From contig NZ_FOFF01000002.1 of the NCBI RefSeq assembly GCF_900110755.1, forward strand, positions 372,001 to 436,000: 64,000 nucleotides of DNA. Reading direction: 5' to 3'. The translations under genes and the position numbers were made by a program. This DNA is from Streptomyces sp. yr375 (GTDB lineage: Bacteria > Actinomycetota > Actinomycetes > Streptomycetales > Streptomycetaceae). Under the pieces are notes generated by a model. That model was not told the DNA's origin. It searched no databases and was given only the letters and a program-made list of their open reading frames with translations. Shown here piece after piece: positions 55,760 to 64,000 of the stretch (position 1 is its first letter; the number at the start of each line of letters is the position of its first letter).

Positions 55760-56712
55760 CGGAACACCACACCGGGTACGGGCTGAGTCCCGAAGCCCAG
55801 GCCTGGCTGGAGATGCTGAAGGCACGCCCGCAGGTGCCCGCGCCCGAACCGCACGACCTCGAGGCATGGCGTGCCGTCGTCGCGGGCGCCTCGGCACCCG
55901 AGTACGCGGACGCTCTCGGGCTCGCGACCACGGGCGCCGTGGACACGGGCGTCCCGGTCGAGGTCCACACACTCGACCTGCCGAACACGGTCGTGCACGT
56001 CGGCACCCCGGAAGGCCTCGCGCCGGACGACCGGCGCGTCCTTCTCAGCGTGCACGGCGGGGCGTTCACGTGGGGCGGGGGTCCGGCGACGAAGTCCGCG
56101 GCACGATTCGTCGCGGGTGCCTACGGAGTCACCACGTGGAGCGTCGACTACCGCATGCCGCCCGACCACCCCTACCCCGCGGCTCCGGACGACTGCCTCG
56201 ACGCGTACCGGACCCTGCTGAAGAGCCACGACCCGGCTTCCATCGCGGTCGGCGGCCTGTCCGCCGGCGGAAACCTCGTGGCCGGCCTTCTTCTGCGGCT
56301 CCAGGAGGAGAAGTTGCCGATGCCCTGTGCGGTCGTCCTGAACTCACCCGCGGCCGACCTCACGCTCTCCGGCGACACCCTCGTCAGCGATGCCTCCGGC
56401 GAGGTCGACGGGCTGATGAACAGCCTGAAGCTGTACACGGGCGATCACGACCCCACGGATCCGGACATCTCGCCGCTCTTCGGACGGATCGGCGCCGACT
56501 GGCCGCCCACGATCCTGTTCAGCGGCACCCGAGACTTCCTGCTCTCGGACACCGTCCGCATGCACCGGAAACTGCTGGCGGCCGGTGTCCGGACCGAGCT
56601 GCACGTCTTCGAGGCGGCACCGCACGGGATGTTCGGAGGCAGCGCCCCGGAGGACCGGATGCTCGTCGCCGAGGCCAGGCGGTTCCTGGAGGCGGCGTGG
56701 AACGAGCGATGA
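55756..56712 (+). CDS. Alpha/beta hydrolase, hormone-sensitive lipase-like esterase
   Basis: 318 residues from ATG 55756. Oxyanion motif LSVHGGAFTWG, nucleophile GGLSAGGN, acid region FSGTRDFLLSDTV, histidine in APHGMFGG. Probably removes an acyl group from the same compound that GH1 and GH3 deglycosylate. Last gene of the permease-GH3-GH1-esterase series. Confidence 0.92.
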   Translation: MTEHHTGYGLSPEAQAWLEMLKARPQVPAPEPHDLEAWRAVVAGASAPEYADALGLATTGAVDTGVPVEVHTLDLPNTVVHVGTPEGLAPDDRRVLLSVHGGAFTWGGGPATKSAARFVAGAYGVTTWSVDYRMPPDHPYPAAPDDCLDAYRTLLKSHDPASIAVGGLSAGGNLVAGLLLRLQEEKLPMPCAVVLNSPAADLTLSGDTLVSDASGEVDGLMNSLKLYTGDHDPTDPDISPLFGRIGADWPPTILFSGTRDFLLSDTVRMHRKLLAAGVRTELHVFEAAPHGMFGGSAPEDRMLVAEARRFLEAAWNER

Positions 56713-56738
56713 CGAGGGGCGTTCCACACCTCTGAAAG

Positions 56739-56776
56739 CCCGGGGCCGGCACGGGATGCTCCGTCGCCGGCCCGGG
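56739..56776. terminator. Bidirectional terminator hairpin
   Basis: CCCGGGGCCGGC (56739-56750) pairs with GCCGGCCCGGG (56766-56776) with one bulged G. It lies between the esterase and the convergent TetR gene. Confidence 0.75.
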
Positions 56777-56784
56777 TGCGGTCG

Positions 56785-57360
56785 TCAGCCCGGTCGCCCT
56801 CGGTCCGTGAAGAGCGCTCGGTGCACCAGCGTGCGGACGCGGTCGTCCGTCTGCTCACGGTGGACGACGTCGTCGTCCGCCATCGCTCCGGCCGCCATGG
56901 GGAAGGCCAGCATCAGGTCCTGGACGTCGACCTCCGGATGGACGAGCCCCGCCGCGCGGCCGCGTTCGAGGTGCGGCCGGAACGCGGACACGGTCCGGGC
57001 CGACAGGCCGGTCAGCCATGCGACGTCCGCGCCGGACAGGGCGTGCGCGAGGCTGCGGTTGTCGCGCTGCATGTCGAGCACGAAGTCGAGCAGCCGCACC
57101 ACGCCGTCCGCACGCTCGCCCAGGGCGTCGGCGTGCTGCTCTATGCGCGCGACGTTGTCCTCGTAGACCGTCGCCGCGAGTTCCTGGCGGGTGGCGAAGT
57201 TGCGGTAGAGCGTGGTCCGGCTGACGTCGGCGGCGCGGGCGATCGCCTCGAAGGCGACGCCCGGACCGTGCTCGGCGAACGCCCGGTGGGCGGCCGTCAG
57301 CAGCCGCTCCCGGTTGCGGGCGGCGTCCCGTCGTTTCGTGTGCTGAACGTCCTCTGACAT
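56785..57360 (-). CDS. TetR-family regulator
   Basis: 191 residues from ATG 57360; ATG 57396 would add 12 residues. Helix-turn-helix GVAFEAIARAADVSRTTLYRNFATRQELAATVY. C-domain of SbtR/AcrR type. Divergent from the SDR at 57441, with a short inverted repeat in the gap; likely represses it. Confidence 0.9.
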   Translation of the reverse strand: MSEDVQHTKRRDAARNRERLLTAAHRAFAEHGPGVAFEAIARAADVSRTTLYRNFATRQELAATVYEDNVARIEQHADALGERADGVVRLLDFVLDMQRDNRSLAHALSGADVAWLTGLSARTVSAFRPHLERGRAAGLVHPEVDVQDLMLAFPMAAGAMADDDVVHREQTDDRVRTLVHRALFTDRGRPG

Positions 57361-57385
57361 GCGACGCAGACTACTGGCCATTATC

Positions 57386-57401
57386 CGTACGCACATGTAC
57401 G
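57386..57401. promoter_or_regulatory. Candidate TetR operator
   Basis: CGTAC (57386-57390), GCACAT, GTACG (57397-57401) in the 80-bp divergent gap. The arms are short, so the assignment rests mostly on position. Confidence 0.45.
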
Positions 57402-57440
57402 TTTCTCGGGTCGTAGCGCCCAGACTGAGGGAGATTGTTG

Positions 57441-58208
57441 ATGGAAGGCCTCGAGAACAAGGTCGTCGTCCTCGCCGGAGCGGGTGGGCTCGCCACCGCC
57501 ACGGCGCGGTTCCTGGGCGCCGGTGGTGCCCGGATCGTGGTGAGCGATGTCGTCGAGGCCTCGGCCGAGGCCACGCTGCGAGCCGCCCGTGACGCCGGGG
57601 GAGAAGGCGTCGCCATGGTCGTCGACATCTCGGACGAGGACCAGGTCAAGAGCCAGATCGACCGGGCGATGAAGGAGTACGGGCGGATCGACGGGCTGTT
57701 CAACGTGGCGGCCAACATCCATCCGGAGGAGGTCGCCAAGGACACGAACGTCGTGGACATCGACCTGGCGGCCTGGCAGCGCACGATCGACGTCAACCTG
57801 ACCGGCTACCTGCTGACACTCAAGCACGCCCTGCCCCACATGATCGCGGGCGGCGGCGGCTCCGTGGTGAACACCGTGTCCGGTGCCGTCTACGCCGGTA
57901 TGGCGGACAAGGTCGCGTACTCGGTGACCAAGGCCGGGGTCACCGCGCTGACCCGGCATGTCGCCCGCAAGTACGGCAAGGACGGAGTACGCGCGAACAG
58001 TGTCGCGCCGGGTCTGGTGATGACGGAGGCGACCAAGCTGAACCTCCCCGAGGAGTTCCGCGACAGGATCCTCACGGGCACACCGGCACCGCGGCACGGA
58101 AAGCCCGACGACATCGGTGGCACGGTCGCGTTCCTGCTGTCCGACCTGGGCGAGTGGATCACCGGTCAGGTGCTGTGCGTCGACGGCGGCACCACGATGC
58201 GCGCCTAG
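57441..58208 (+). CDS. Short-chain dehydrogenase/reductase
   Basis: 255 residues; AGGGAG lies before ATG 57441. The cofactor motif is shifted from the usual TGxxxGxG: LAGAGGLATATARFLGAGGARIVVSDV. FNVAANI takes the place of NNAG. The catalytic YSVTK is intact. The C-terminus GQVLCVDGG is classical. Substrate unknown; controlled by the divergent TetR. Confidence 0.9.
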   Translation: MEGLENKVVVLAGAGGLATATARFLGAGGARIVVSDVVEASAEATLRAARDAGGEGVAMVVDISDEDQVKSQIDRAMKEYGRIDGLFNVAANIHPEEVAKDTNVVDIDLAAWQRTIDVNLTGYLLTLKHALPHMIAGGGGSVVNTVSGAVYAGMADKVAYSVTKAGVTALTRHVARKYGKDGVRANSVAPGLVMTEATKLNLPEEFRDRILTGTPAPRHGKPDDIGGTVAFLLSDLGEWITGQVLCVDGGTTMRA

Positions 58209-58263
58209 CCGTCGCCCAGCCGTACGCGCGCCCGGACGGAGCGCCGCTCACGGGGCGGGCCGC

Positions 58264-59655
58264 TCACAGGGCGGGCAGGCGCACCTCGATCAGGGTGCCC
58301 CCGCCTTCCGGTGGGCTCTGCGCGCGGACGGTGCCGCCGTGCAGGTCGGCGACGGCCGCGACGATGGACAGCCCGAGGCCACTCCCGCCGCGGGCGCGGC
58401 TTCTGCTCTTGTCGGCGCGGTAGAAGCGGTCGAAGACGTGGGTGAGCGCCTCGGCGGGGATGCCGGGGCCCTCGTCGCGTACGCGCAGGACGGCGTCCCC
58501 CTCCGCCACCGACAACTCGACCGAGCAGGCCGCTTCGGGCGGCGTGTGCATACGCACGTTGGCCAGCAGGTTGGCCACGACTCCCCGTAGCTGGGCCTCG
58601 TCCCCCCGTACCGTCACGTCGGCGGTCACGGTGACCGTCCAGGGGCGGGCGGGCTGCACGGCCGCGGCGTCGCGGCAGGACTCGGTGACCACCCGGCCGA
58701 GGTCGACGGGTTCCAGGTCGGCCGGGTCGTCCTCGTCGTACCGCGCCAGCATGAGCAGCGACTCGACGAGGCGCGTCATCCGGTGCACCTCGGCCAGCAC
58801 GCGGTCCATGGCCTCGTCGACCGCCTGGGTGTCGGGAAGGGCTCCGAGCTGGTAGAGCTCGCCGTAGCCGCGGATCGACTGCAGGGGCGTACGCAGTTCG
58901 TGGGAGGCGTCGGCGACGAACTGGCGCAGCCGCTCCTCCGAGGCGTCGCGGGCGCCGAACGCGGCGTGGATCTGGTCCAGCATGCGGTTGAGGGCGTCGG
59001 TGAGTCGGCCCACCTCCGTCTTCGGCGCGACGCGGGCATCGACCAGACGCAGGGCGAAGTCGCCCGCGGCGACGCGGTCCGCGGTGCGTGCGGCGTGCTC
59101 CAGCGGGCGCAGCGAGCGGCGTACGACCAGGACGCCCAGCACGCCCAGGACGACGTCGGCGAGCAGCTGGACGGCCACGACGACCTGGACGGCGTGGCGG
59201 ACCGCGGCCTCGGTCGAGGCGGTGTCGACGGCGGCCACGGCCGTCCGTCCGTCGGCGAGCCGCGCGGTGACGAGCCGGTACTCCGCATGGGGCGCCGACG
59301 TGTCGCCCGGCACGGTCACATGAGTGCCGGAGGGCGGCGGCGGGTCCGGATAGCGCGGGCCGGGGCCCCGGGGGCGTCGATCGCCGCTGAGGAGGGCGAT
59401 GTACAGATCGTCGCCGAACCTGGCCCACCCGTAGCCGGTGGGGCGTCTGCCCGAGACCTCGATGCCGACGGAGTCGCCGGTGGCCATGCCGGCGGTCGTC
59501 GCGGTCAGCCGGTGGTCGAGTTCGTCGTACAGCGAGGACCTCAGCACGGTGAACGTCACGATGCTCATGACGGTGAGCACACCGTTGAACAGGGCGATGA
59601 GCAGGATGCTGATCCGGGTGCGAAGTGGCCGGTTCCGCCACCAGGTCCTCAGCAC
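58264..59655 (-). CDS. Sensor histidine kinase
   Basis: 463 residues from GTG 59655, overlapping the response regulator end by 7 nt. Two membrane segments (ISILLIALFNGVLTVMSIVTF near 15-35 and VVVAVQLLADVVLGVLGVLVV near 165-185) flank an extracytoplasmic loop; then HAMP, HisKA with phospho-acceptor histidine in ASHELRTPLQSIRGYGELY, and HATPase (NLLANVRMHTPPEA, RDEGPGIPAE, GGSGLGLSIV). Pairs with the OmpR-type regulator at 59649. Confidence 0.95.
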   Translation of the reverse strand: MLRTWWRNRPLRTRISILLIALFNGVLTVMSIVTFTVLRSSLYDELDHRLTATTAGMATGDSVGIEVSGRRPTGYGWARFGDDLYIALLSGDRRPRGPGPRYPDPPPPSGTHVTVPGDTSAPHAEYRLVTARLADGRTAVAAVDTASTEAAVRHAVQVVVAVQLLADVVLGVLGVLVVRRSLRPLEHAARTADRVAAGDFALRLVDARVAPKTEVGRLTDALNRMLDQIHAAFGARDASEERLRQFVADASHELRTPLQSIRGYGELYQLGALPDTQAVDEAMDRVLAEVHRMTRLVESLLMLARYDEDDPADLEPVDLGRVVTESCRDAAAVQPARPWTVTVTADVTVRGDEAQLRGVVANLLANVRMHTPPEAACSVELSVAEGDAVLRVRDEGPGIPAEALTHVFDRFYRADKSRSRARGGSGLGLSIVAAVADLHGGTVRAQSPPEGGGTLIEVRLPAL

Positions 59656-60380
59656 TCCGCGGCCCGGAGGCTGTAGCCGACGCCGCGGTGGGTGTGGATC
59701 AGCCGCTCTCCGTGGCTGTCCACCTTCCGGCGCAGATAGCTGATGTAGGTGGCCACCACGGTGTCGTCGCCGTTGAAGTCGTACGACCACACGTGTTCCA
59801 GGAGCCGGGCCCGGGTGACCACCGTGCCCTGGTGGAGCATCAGGTACCGCAGGAGCCGGAACTCCGTGGGGGAGAGGTCGATGACGGCGCCGGCCCGGCG
59901 CACCTCGTGGGTCAGGGTGTTGAGGGTGAGGTCGGCGACGCCGAGCGTCGGGTCGCTGGGGCGGTGCGCGCGGGTGCGGCGCAGGACGGCGCCGATGCGC
60001 GCGTTGACCTCGTCGAGGCCGAAGGGCTTGGTGATGTAGTCGTCGCCGCCCGCGCTGAGTCCCCGTACGAGGTCCTTGCGGGTGTCGCGGGCGGTGAGGA
60101 AGACAACGGCGACCGGCAGGCCGTCGGCGCGGAGCCGGTTGAGGACCTCGAAGCCGTCGCTGTCCGGCAGCATGATGTCGAGCAGGACCAGTTCGGGCAG
60201 GAACTCCCGGGCCTCGGCCAGCGCCTCGCGGCCGGTGGCGGCGGTGCGCACCTCGTACCCGACGAACCGCAGGAACCGGGTGACGGTGTCCACGATCGCC
60301 GGTTCGTCGTCGACCACCAGCAGCCGCCCCCGCCCCCGCGGCTCCTCCGGCCGCGTGTCGGCGGCCGCCTCGTCGTTCAT
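59649..60380 (-). CDS. OmpR-family response regulator
   Basis: 243 residues. Receiver domain with LLVVDDEPAIVD, phospho-acceptor aspartate in LVLLDIMLPDSDG and the conserved lysine in ITKPFGLDE; C-terminal winged helix LSPTEFRLLRYLMLHQGTVVTRARLLEHVW and YISYLRRKVD. Divergent from the MMPL exporter over a 208-bp gap, so it probably controls it, as seen for similar pairs in Streptomyces. Confidence 0.95.
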   Translation of the reverse strand: MNDEAAADTRPEEPRGRGRLLVVDDEPAIVDTVTRFLRFVGYEVRTAATGREALAEAREFLPELVLLDIMLPDSDGFEVLNRLRADGLPVAVVFLTARDTRKDLVRGLSAGGDDYITKPFGLDEVNARIGAVLRRTRAHRPSDPTLGVADLTLNTLTHEVRRAGAVIDLSPTEFRLLRYLMLHQGTVVTRARLLEHVWSYDFNGDDTVVATYISYLRRKVDSHGERLIHTHRGVGYSLRAAEC

Positions 60381-60588
60381 CGGTGAAGCCTTTCCGTACG
60401 TCCGGTGATCAAGGGTGCCCGACGGTCCGGGCGCCTTTCATGGGAGTTCCGTGTGAGAAGCGTCCCGGACGGGGCCGAACGGCGTTCACGGCCCGGGAGG
60501 GCTCATAACGTCGCGGTTGTCGGGCCCCGCGTCTTCACCACGTGTGCCGGGCCCTCCTGTCTGCGCGTCCACTTTCCTGGGAGTCTTC

Positions 60589-62817
60589 TTGTCCACGTTC
60601 CTGTACCGCCTGGGGAGGTTCTCCTACCGGCGCAAATGGACGGTGATCATCGGGTGGCTCGTCGTGCTGTGCGCCCTCGGCGCGTCGGCCGTCACCCTGA
60701 TGAAGCCGTTCACCTCCACGACGAGCATCCCGGGCACCGAGGCCCAGAAGGCCTCCGACGCGCTCGCCCGGGAGTTCCCGTCGGGAAGCGACGGCATCAC
60801 CGGGCAGATCGTCTTCCGCGCGCCGAAGGGCGAGACGGTGACCGCCGGCCCGGCGGGCGACGCGATCCGCACGGCCACCGCCCGGATCGCGAAGACACCC
60901 GGCGTGGAGTCCGTGACCACTCCCTCGGCCGAGGCGGGGAACGTCTCCCGCGACGGCCGTACCGGTATAGGCCAGGTCACCTTCACCACCGAGCAGGCCG
61001 ACAAGATCGCTGCGGCCTCGGTCAAGGAGATCGAGGCGGCGGCGGAGCAGGCGCGGTCCGACGGGCTGACCGTGGCCCTGGGGGGCCAGGCCTTCAACCC
61101 CGTGGAGTCGGCCGCCGGCGGCGCCGGTGAAGCGGCCGGCATGCTGATCACCCTGATCGTCCTGATCCTGGTGTTCCGCTCGCTGCGCGCCGCCGTCGTC
61201 CCGCTGGCCATGGCCGTGGTGGGGGTGGCACTGGGCGTGCTGTCCCTGCTGACGCTCACCAGCGTCGTCGACATGGACAGCACCGCGCTGATGCTCGCCG
61301 TGATGCTGGGCCTGGCCGTCGGCGTGGACTACGCGCTGTTCATCGTCTCCCGGCACCAGACGCAGGTCAGGGACGGCATGGACCCGGAGGAGTCCGCGGG
61401 CCTCGCCGTGGGCACCGCCGGCTCGGCCGTGCTGTTCGCCGGCGCGACGGTGGTCATCGCACTCGCCGCCCTGACCGTCGTACGGATCCCGTTCCTCGGC
61501 ATCATGGGACTCGGGGCCGCCCTCACCGTCGTCGTCGCGGTGGTGCTGGCGCTCACCCTGCTGCCCGCCGTGCTCGGCCTCCTCGGCCCGCGTATCGCCT
61601 ATAGCCGTGTCCCGGCGCTGCGCAGGTCCGCGCGGCGTTCGCTGGACAAGCAGCGCAGCGGTGCGGTCGGCGCGGGGACGCGCTGGGCGCGGCTGATGGA
61701 CCGGCGCCGCTGGGCCGTCCTGCTGCTGGGCGTGGTCGGTCTCGGGGTGCTGGCCGTGCCCGTCGCCGATCTGCGGCTCGGGCTGTCGTTGCCCAGCACG
61801 AACGCGGAGGCCGTCCGTGCCAAGAAGATGACCGACGAGGCGTTCGGTGCCGGCTACAGCGGCACGCTGGTCATCCTGGTCGAGGGCGACGGGGCCAAGG
61901 CCACCGGGTCGGCGGCCAAGAAGATCGCCGAAGCGGCGGCGGAGCTGCCGGACGTCGCCTCGGTGGCTCCCGCCAGGCTCAGCGTCGGCGGGAACGCGGC
62001 CATGGTCGGCGTCGTACCGCAGAGCGGCCCCCAGGACGAGCGCACCGAGCAGTTGCTGCACGACATCCGGGCCGCCCGTGACGGCATCGAGAAGTCCTCG
62101 GGCGTGGAGATCAACGTCACCGGCTCCACCGCCGTCAGCATCGACGTCGCCGCGAAGCTCACCGCGGCGCTGCCCGTCTACTGCCTGGTGGTCATGGGCC
62201 TCGCGGTCCTGCTGCTGACCCTGGTGTTCCGCTCGATCGCCGTGCCGCTGAAGGCCGCGGTGGGCTTCCTGCTGTCGCTCGGCGGCTCGCTGGGCGTCCT
62301 GGTCGCCGTCCTGCAGTGGGGGTGGCTCTCCTCCGTGCTCGGCACCCAGGCCAGCCCGACCATCATCAGCTTCCTGCCGATCCTGCTGATCGGCATCCTG
62401 TTCGGCCTGGCCATGGACTACGAGGTCTTCCTCGTCTCCCGGATGCGCGAGGAGTACGCGCGCGGCAAGACCCCGGTGGCGGCCATGGTCGACGGCTTCG
62501 GCCACGGCTCGAAGGTCGTCACCGCCGCGGCGGTCATCATGGTGAGCGTCTTCGGGTCCTTCATCTTCGCCGACATGCAGATCACCAAGGGCATGGGTCT
62601 GGCCCTGGCGGTCGGCGTCCTGCTCGACGCGTTCGTCGTCCGCATGTGCCTGGTGCCGGCCGCCATGTCCGTCCTCCAGCACGCCGCCTGGTGGCTGCCG
62701 CGCTTCCTGCACCGGGCGCTGCCGCACGTCGACGTCGAGGGCGAGCAGCTGACCCGGCAGCTCGCGCCCCCGGCGGAGGCCGGCCAGGACAAGGACCTGC
62801 TCGCCTCGCACCGCTAG
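60589..62817 (+). CDS. MMPL-family RND-type exporter
   Basis: 742 residues from TTG 60589 (GGGAG 6 nt upstream), giving the usual start STFLYRLGRFSYRRKW; an upstream ATG at 60517 is unlikely. Two similar halves, each with a large extracytoplasmic domain and about six membrane segments. The paired MMPL motifs are GVDYALFIVSRHQ and AMDYEVFLVSRMREEY, which carry the proton-relay aspartate-tyrosine pairs. Exports lipids or hydrophobic toxic compounds. Followed by a terminator. Confidence 0.92.
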   Translation: MSTFLYRLGRFSYRRKWTVIIGWLVVLCALGASAVTLMKPFTSTTSIPGTEAQKASDALAREFPSGSDGITGQIVFRAPKGETVTAGPAGDAIRTATARIAKTPGVESVTTPSAEAGNVSRDGRTGIGQVTFTTEQADKIAAASVKEIEAAAEQARSDGLTVALGGQAFNPVESAAGGAGEAAGMLITLIVLILVFRSLRAAVVPLAMAVVGVALGVLSLLTLTSVVDMDSTALMLAVMLGLAVGVDYALFIVSRHQTQVRDGMDPEESAGLAVGTAGSAVLFAGATVVIALAALTVVRIPFLGIMGLGAALTVVVAVVLALTLLPAVLGLLGPRIAYSRVPALRRSARRSLDKQRSGAVGAGTRWARLMDRRRWAVLLLGVVGLGVLAVPVADLRLGLSLPSTNAEAVRAKKMTDEAFGAGYSGTLVILVEGDGAKATGSAAKKIAEAAAELPDVASVAPARLSVGGNAAMVGVVPQSGPQDERTEQLLHDIRAARDGIEKSSGVEINVTGSTAVSIDVAAKLTAALPVYCLVVMGLAVLLLTLVFRSIAVPLKAAVGFLLSLGGSLGVLVAVLQWGWLSSVLGTQASPTIISFLPILLIGILFGLAMDYEVFLVSRMREEYARGKTPVAAMVDGFGHGSKVVTAAAVIMVSVFGSFIFADMQITKGMGLALAVGVLLDAFVVRMCLVPAAMSVLQHAAWWLPRFLHRALPHVDVEGEQLTRQLAPPAEAGQDKDLLASHR

Positions 62818-62847
62818 AACCGACGACGGCGGGAAGCCGGAACCGAC

Positions 62848-62886
62848 GACGGCGGGAACGGACGTACCTCGTCCGTTCCCGCCGTC
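62848..62886. terminator. Bidirectional terminator hairpin with 17-bp perfect stem
   Basis: GACGGCGGGAACGGACG (62848-62864), loop TACCT, CGTCCGTTCCCGCCGTC (62870-62886). It lies between the MMPL gene and the convergent Abhydrolase_10 gene. Just before it GACGGCGGGAA occurs once more, from an apparent 25-bp duplication. Confidence 0.88.
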
Positions 62887-62903
62887 GGCCGTTCTCCGTC
62901 CCG

Positions 62904-64000
62904 CTACGAGATCTCGACCTGCCGCGCCTCGCGCCGCAGGTCGTCGGCGTCCTCCGCGAGCAGCCAGCCCGCGTCGATGAGCTCGGCCAGGCGACGGTCG
63001 AAGCGCTCCAGGTAGTCGGTGGAGTCCTGGTACAGCTCCCGCAGCTTCGGCTCCTCGAACGACTCCTCGCTGCCGATGGTCAGGAAGCTGGGAGTGCCGT
63101 CCGGGTTGGTCGGGTTGGGCCGGTACGTGGAGTGCGGGACGTCCAGCTGGGCGCTGCGCACCCCGCCCCGGGTGTTGCCGTGCTCGTCCAGGGCGAAGTA
63201 GCCGTCCGGGCCCACTTCCAGGCGGTCGGCGCGGGGCGGCACGGTGCCGTTCGCCACCCACTCGACCAGGTGGTGCAGGCCCATGCTGAACAGCTCGAAG
63301 TGCGGCAGGCTGTTCATCTTCGGGCCGAAGGTGAAGTCGCCCACCGGGAAGGTCGCCTTCCACAGCGCCATGTCGTTGTACGGCGCGTGGCGGGTGCCCA
63401 TGTGAGGGATGCCGGCGAGTTCGTAGAGGCGGAACCGGTCGCCGGGCTCGTCGCTGTCGTCACGACGGTACTGGCGGCCCTCGTAGCCGGGGAAGAACGA
63501 GAAGTCGGGGACGGAGACGTCTCCGTCGCTCATGACCTGCACGACGGGTACGTCCACGTCGTGGAAGGCCGCGAGGGGGAAGCCCGACGGGAAGAAGCCG
63601 TCGTAGACGGGCGAGCCGTCGGCGAGGCGCTGCACGTCGTGGGCGTCCTCGATGAAGTAGGTGGTCACACTGCCGGTCTGCGAGTGTCCGGCCAGGAGGA
63701 CCTGGGCCGGCTCCGCGCCCGCGAACGGTCCCTCGGGCGACCTCAGGGCGGCGCCGACCTGGGCGAGGATCGTGCTCGCCGCCCGGTTCCGGCGCCGCAG
63801 CTCGGTGAAGAACGCCTTCGACGTCTCGCGGTCCAGGAGGTTCAGGTTCATGTCGAAGTCCGCGCTGTCGGGTCCCTCGATGTGCAGGGACTCGTAGCGC
63901 TGCGGGTTGGACGCCTTCACATGCAGGTCCAACGTGGTCTTCTGCGCGGTGATCTCCACCCACGCGTGGCCCGACCGCACGATGTAGGGGCCGCTGTAGA
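62904..64000 (-). CDS. Abhydrolase_10-type alpha/beta hydrolase, N-terminus beyond right window edge
   Basis: 365 codons open to the edge. The paralogue at 25662 shows that about 85 N-terminal residues lie outside. Seen here: RSGHAWVEITAQKTTLDLHVKAS, nucleophile motif GHSQTGSVTTYFI, GIPHMGTRHAPYND, then the C-terminal part lost from the paralogue (FTFGPKMNSLPHFELFSMGLHHLVEWVANGT). An ester hydrolase of unknown substrate, cytoplasmic as far as can be seen. Confidence 0.88.
   Translation of the reverse strand, partial: YSGPYIVRSGHAWVEITAQKTTLDLHVKASNPQRYESLHIEGPDSADFDMNLNLLDRETSKAFFTELRRRNRAASTILAQVGAALRSPEGPFAGAEPAQVLLAGHSQTGSVTTYFIEDAHDVQRLADGSPVYDGFFPSGFPLAAFHDVDVPVVQVMSDGDVSVPDFSFFPGYEGRQYRRDDSDEPGDRFRLYELAGIPHMGTRHAPYNDMALWKATFPVGDFTFGPKMNSLPHFELFSMGLHHLVEWVANGTVPPRADRLEVGPDGYFALDEHGNTRGGVRSAQLDVPHSTYRPNPTNPDGTPSFLTIGSEESFEEPKLRELYQDSTDYLERFDRRLAELIDAGWLLAEDADDLRREARQVEIS

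Noticed and set aside
60535..63363. 942-codon minus-strand frame opposite the MMPL exporter
   Set aside because: Translation is glutamine-, histidine- and arginine-rich shadow sequence; the MMPL gene and terminator explain the region.

Overview
The window is very GC-rich, with frequent GTG starts, tightly packed operons with 4-nt ATGA/GTGA overlaps, and families typical of high-GC Actinobacteria (PaaX, F420-type LLM oxidoreductases, MMPL exporter, many TetR and GntR regulators). It looks like accessory chromosome of a Streptomyces-like actinomycete. I cannot name the species. No rRNA, tRNA, CRISPR array or prophage was seen.

Layout. 0.1-14 kb: a cut adenosine-deaminase-like gene and a divergent double-domain Lrp/AsnC regulator; a GH3 protein that has lost its catalytic barrel, with an LLM flavin monooxygenase; a leftward unit of CocE/NonD hydrolase, GH3 (decayed) and carboxylesterase (in-frame stop); and a divergent operon of NitT/TauT-type ABC permease, ATPase, IPNS-like Fe(II)/2OG oxygenase and a deaminase-superfamily protein. 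14-25.5 kb: a catabolic block with a CitE-like lyase, broken CoA-transferase, frameshifted aldehyde dehydrogenase, LLM oxidoreductase, a 6-oxocamphor-hydrolase-like crotonase, a Rieske oxygenase (broken), three dehydrogenase-type or accessory genes, PaaX and a second CocE/NonD hydrolase. 25.6-36.5 kb: a decayed glycosidase/esterase region with Abhydrolase_10 and GH3 truncated tail to tail, a GH2 remnant, an intact sulfatase, a damaged 6PGDH-like gene, a tannase-type esterase, TetR plus a truncated transporter, and IS110 debris. 36.5-46 kb: a sulfatase-GntR-FGE operon divergent from nucleoside hydrolase, deaminase-like protein and a complete NMT1/SsuA-type ABC importer, then a secreted phytase-like esterase. 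46-58 kb: intact GH2, TetR, SLC45/GPH-like permease, GH3, GH1, esterase, TetR and SDR. 58-64 kb: a two-component system next to an MMPL exporter and a second Abhydrolase_10 gene cut by the right edge.

Reading the genes together, the locus looks built to take in and strip decorated compounds: glycosidases (GH1, GH2, GH3), sulfatases with their own maturase, esterases and tannase remove substituents; ABC and MFS carriers import; Fe/2OG, Rieske and flavin oxygenases, SDRs, a retro-Claisen-type hydrolase, CoA-transferase and a CitE-like lyase could break down the aglycone. That pathway is inference. Two shared cis-elements link genes that are not homologous: tandem 20-bp GTAC repeats (about 1353 and 9765) and a 24-bp AT-rich element (about 25537, 28942, 30885, 49382).

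The region is also decaying. A block containing GH3, GH2, TetR and MFS genes is present twice; the copy at 26-36 kb has collapsed by deletion while the copy at 46-55 kb is largely intact. About a dozen genes carry frameshifts, internal deletions or stops. Some single-base shifts lie in G-runs and could be sequencing errors; the large deletions could not.
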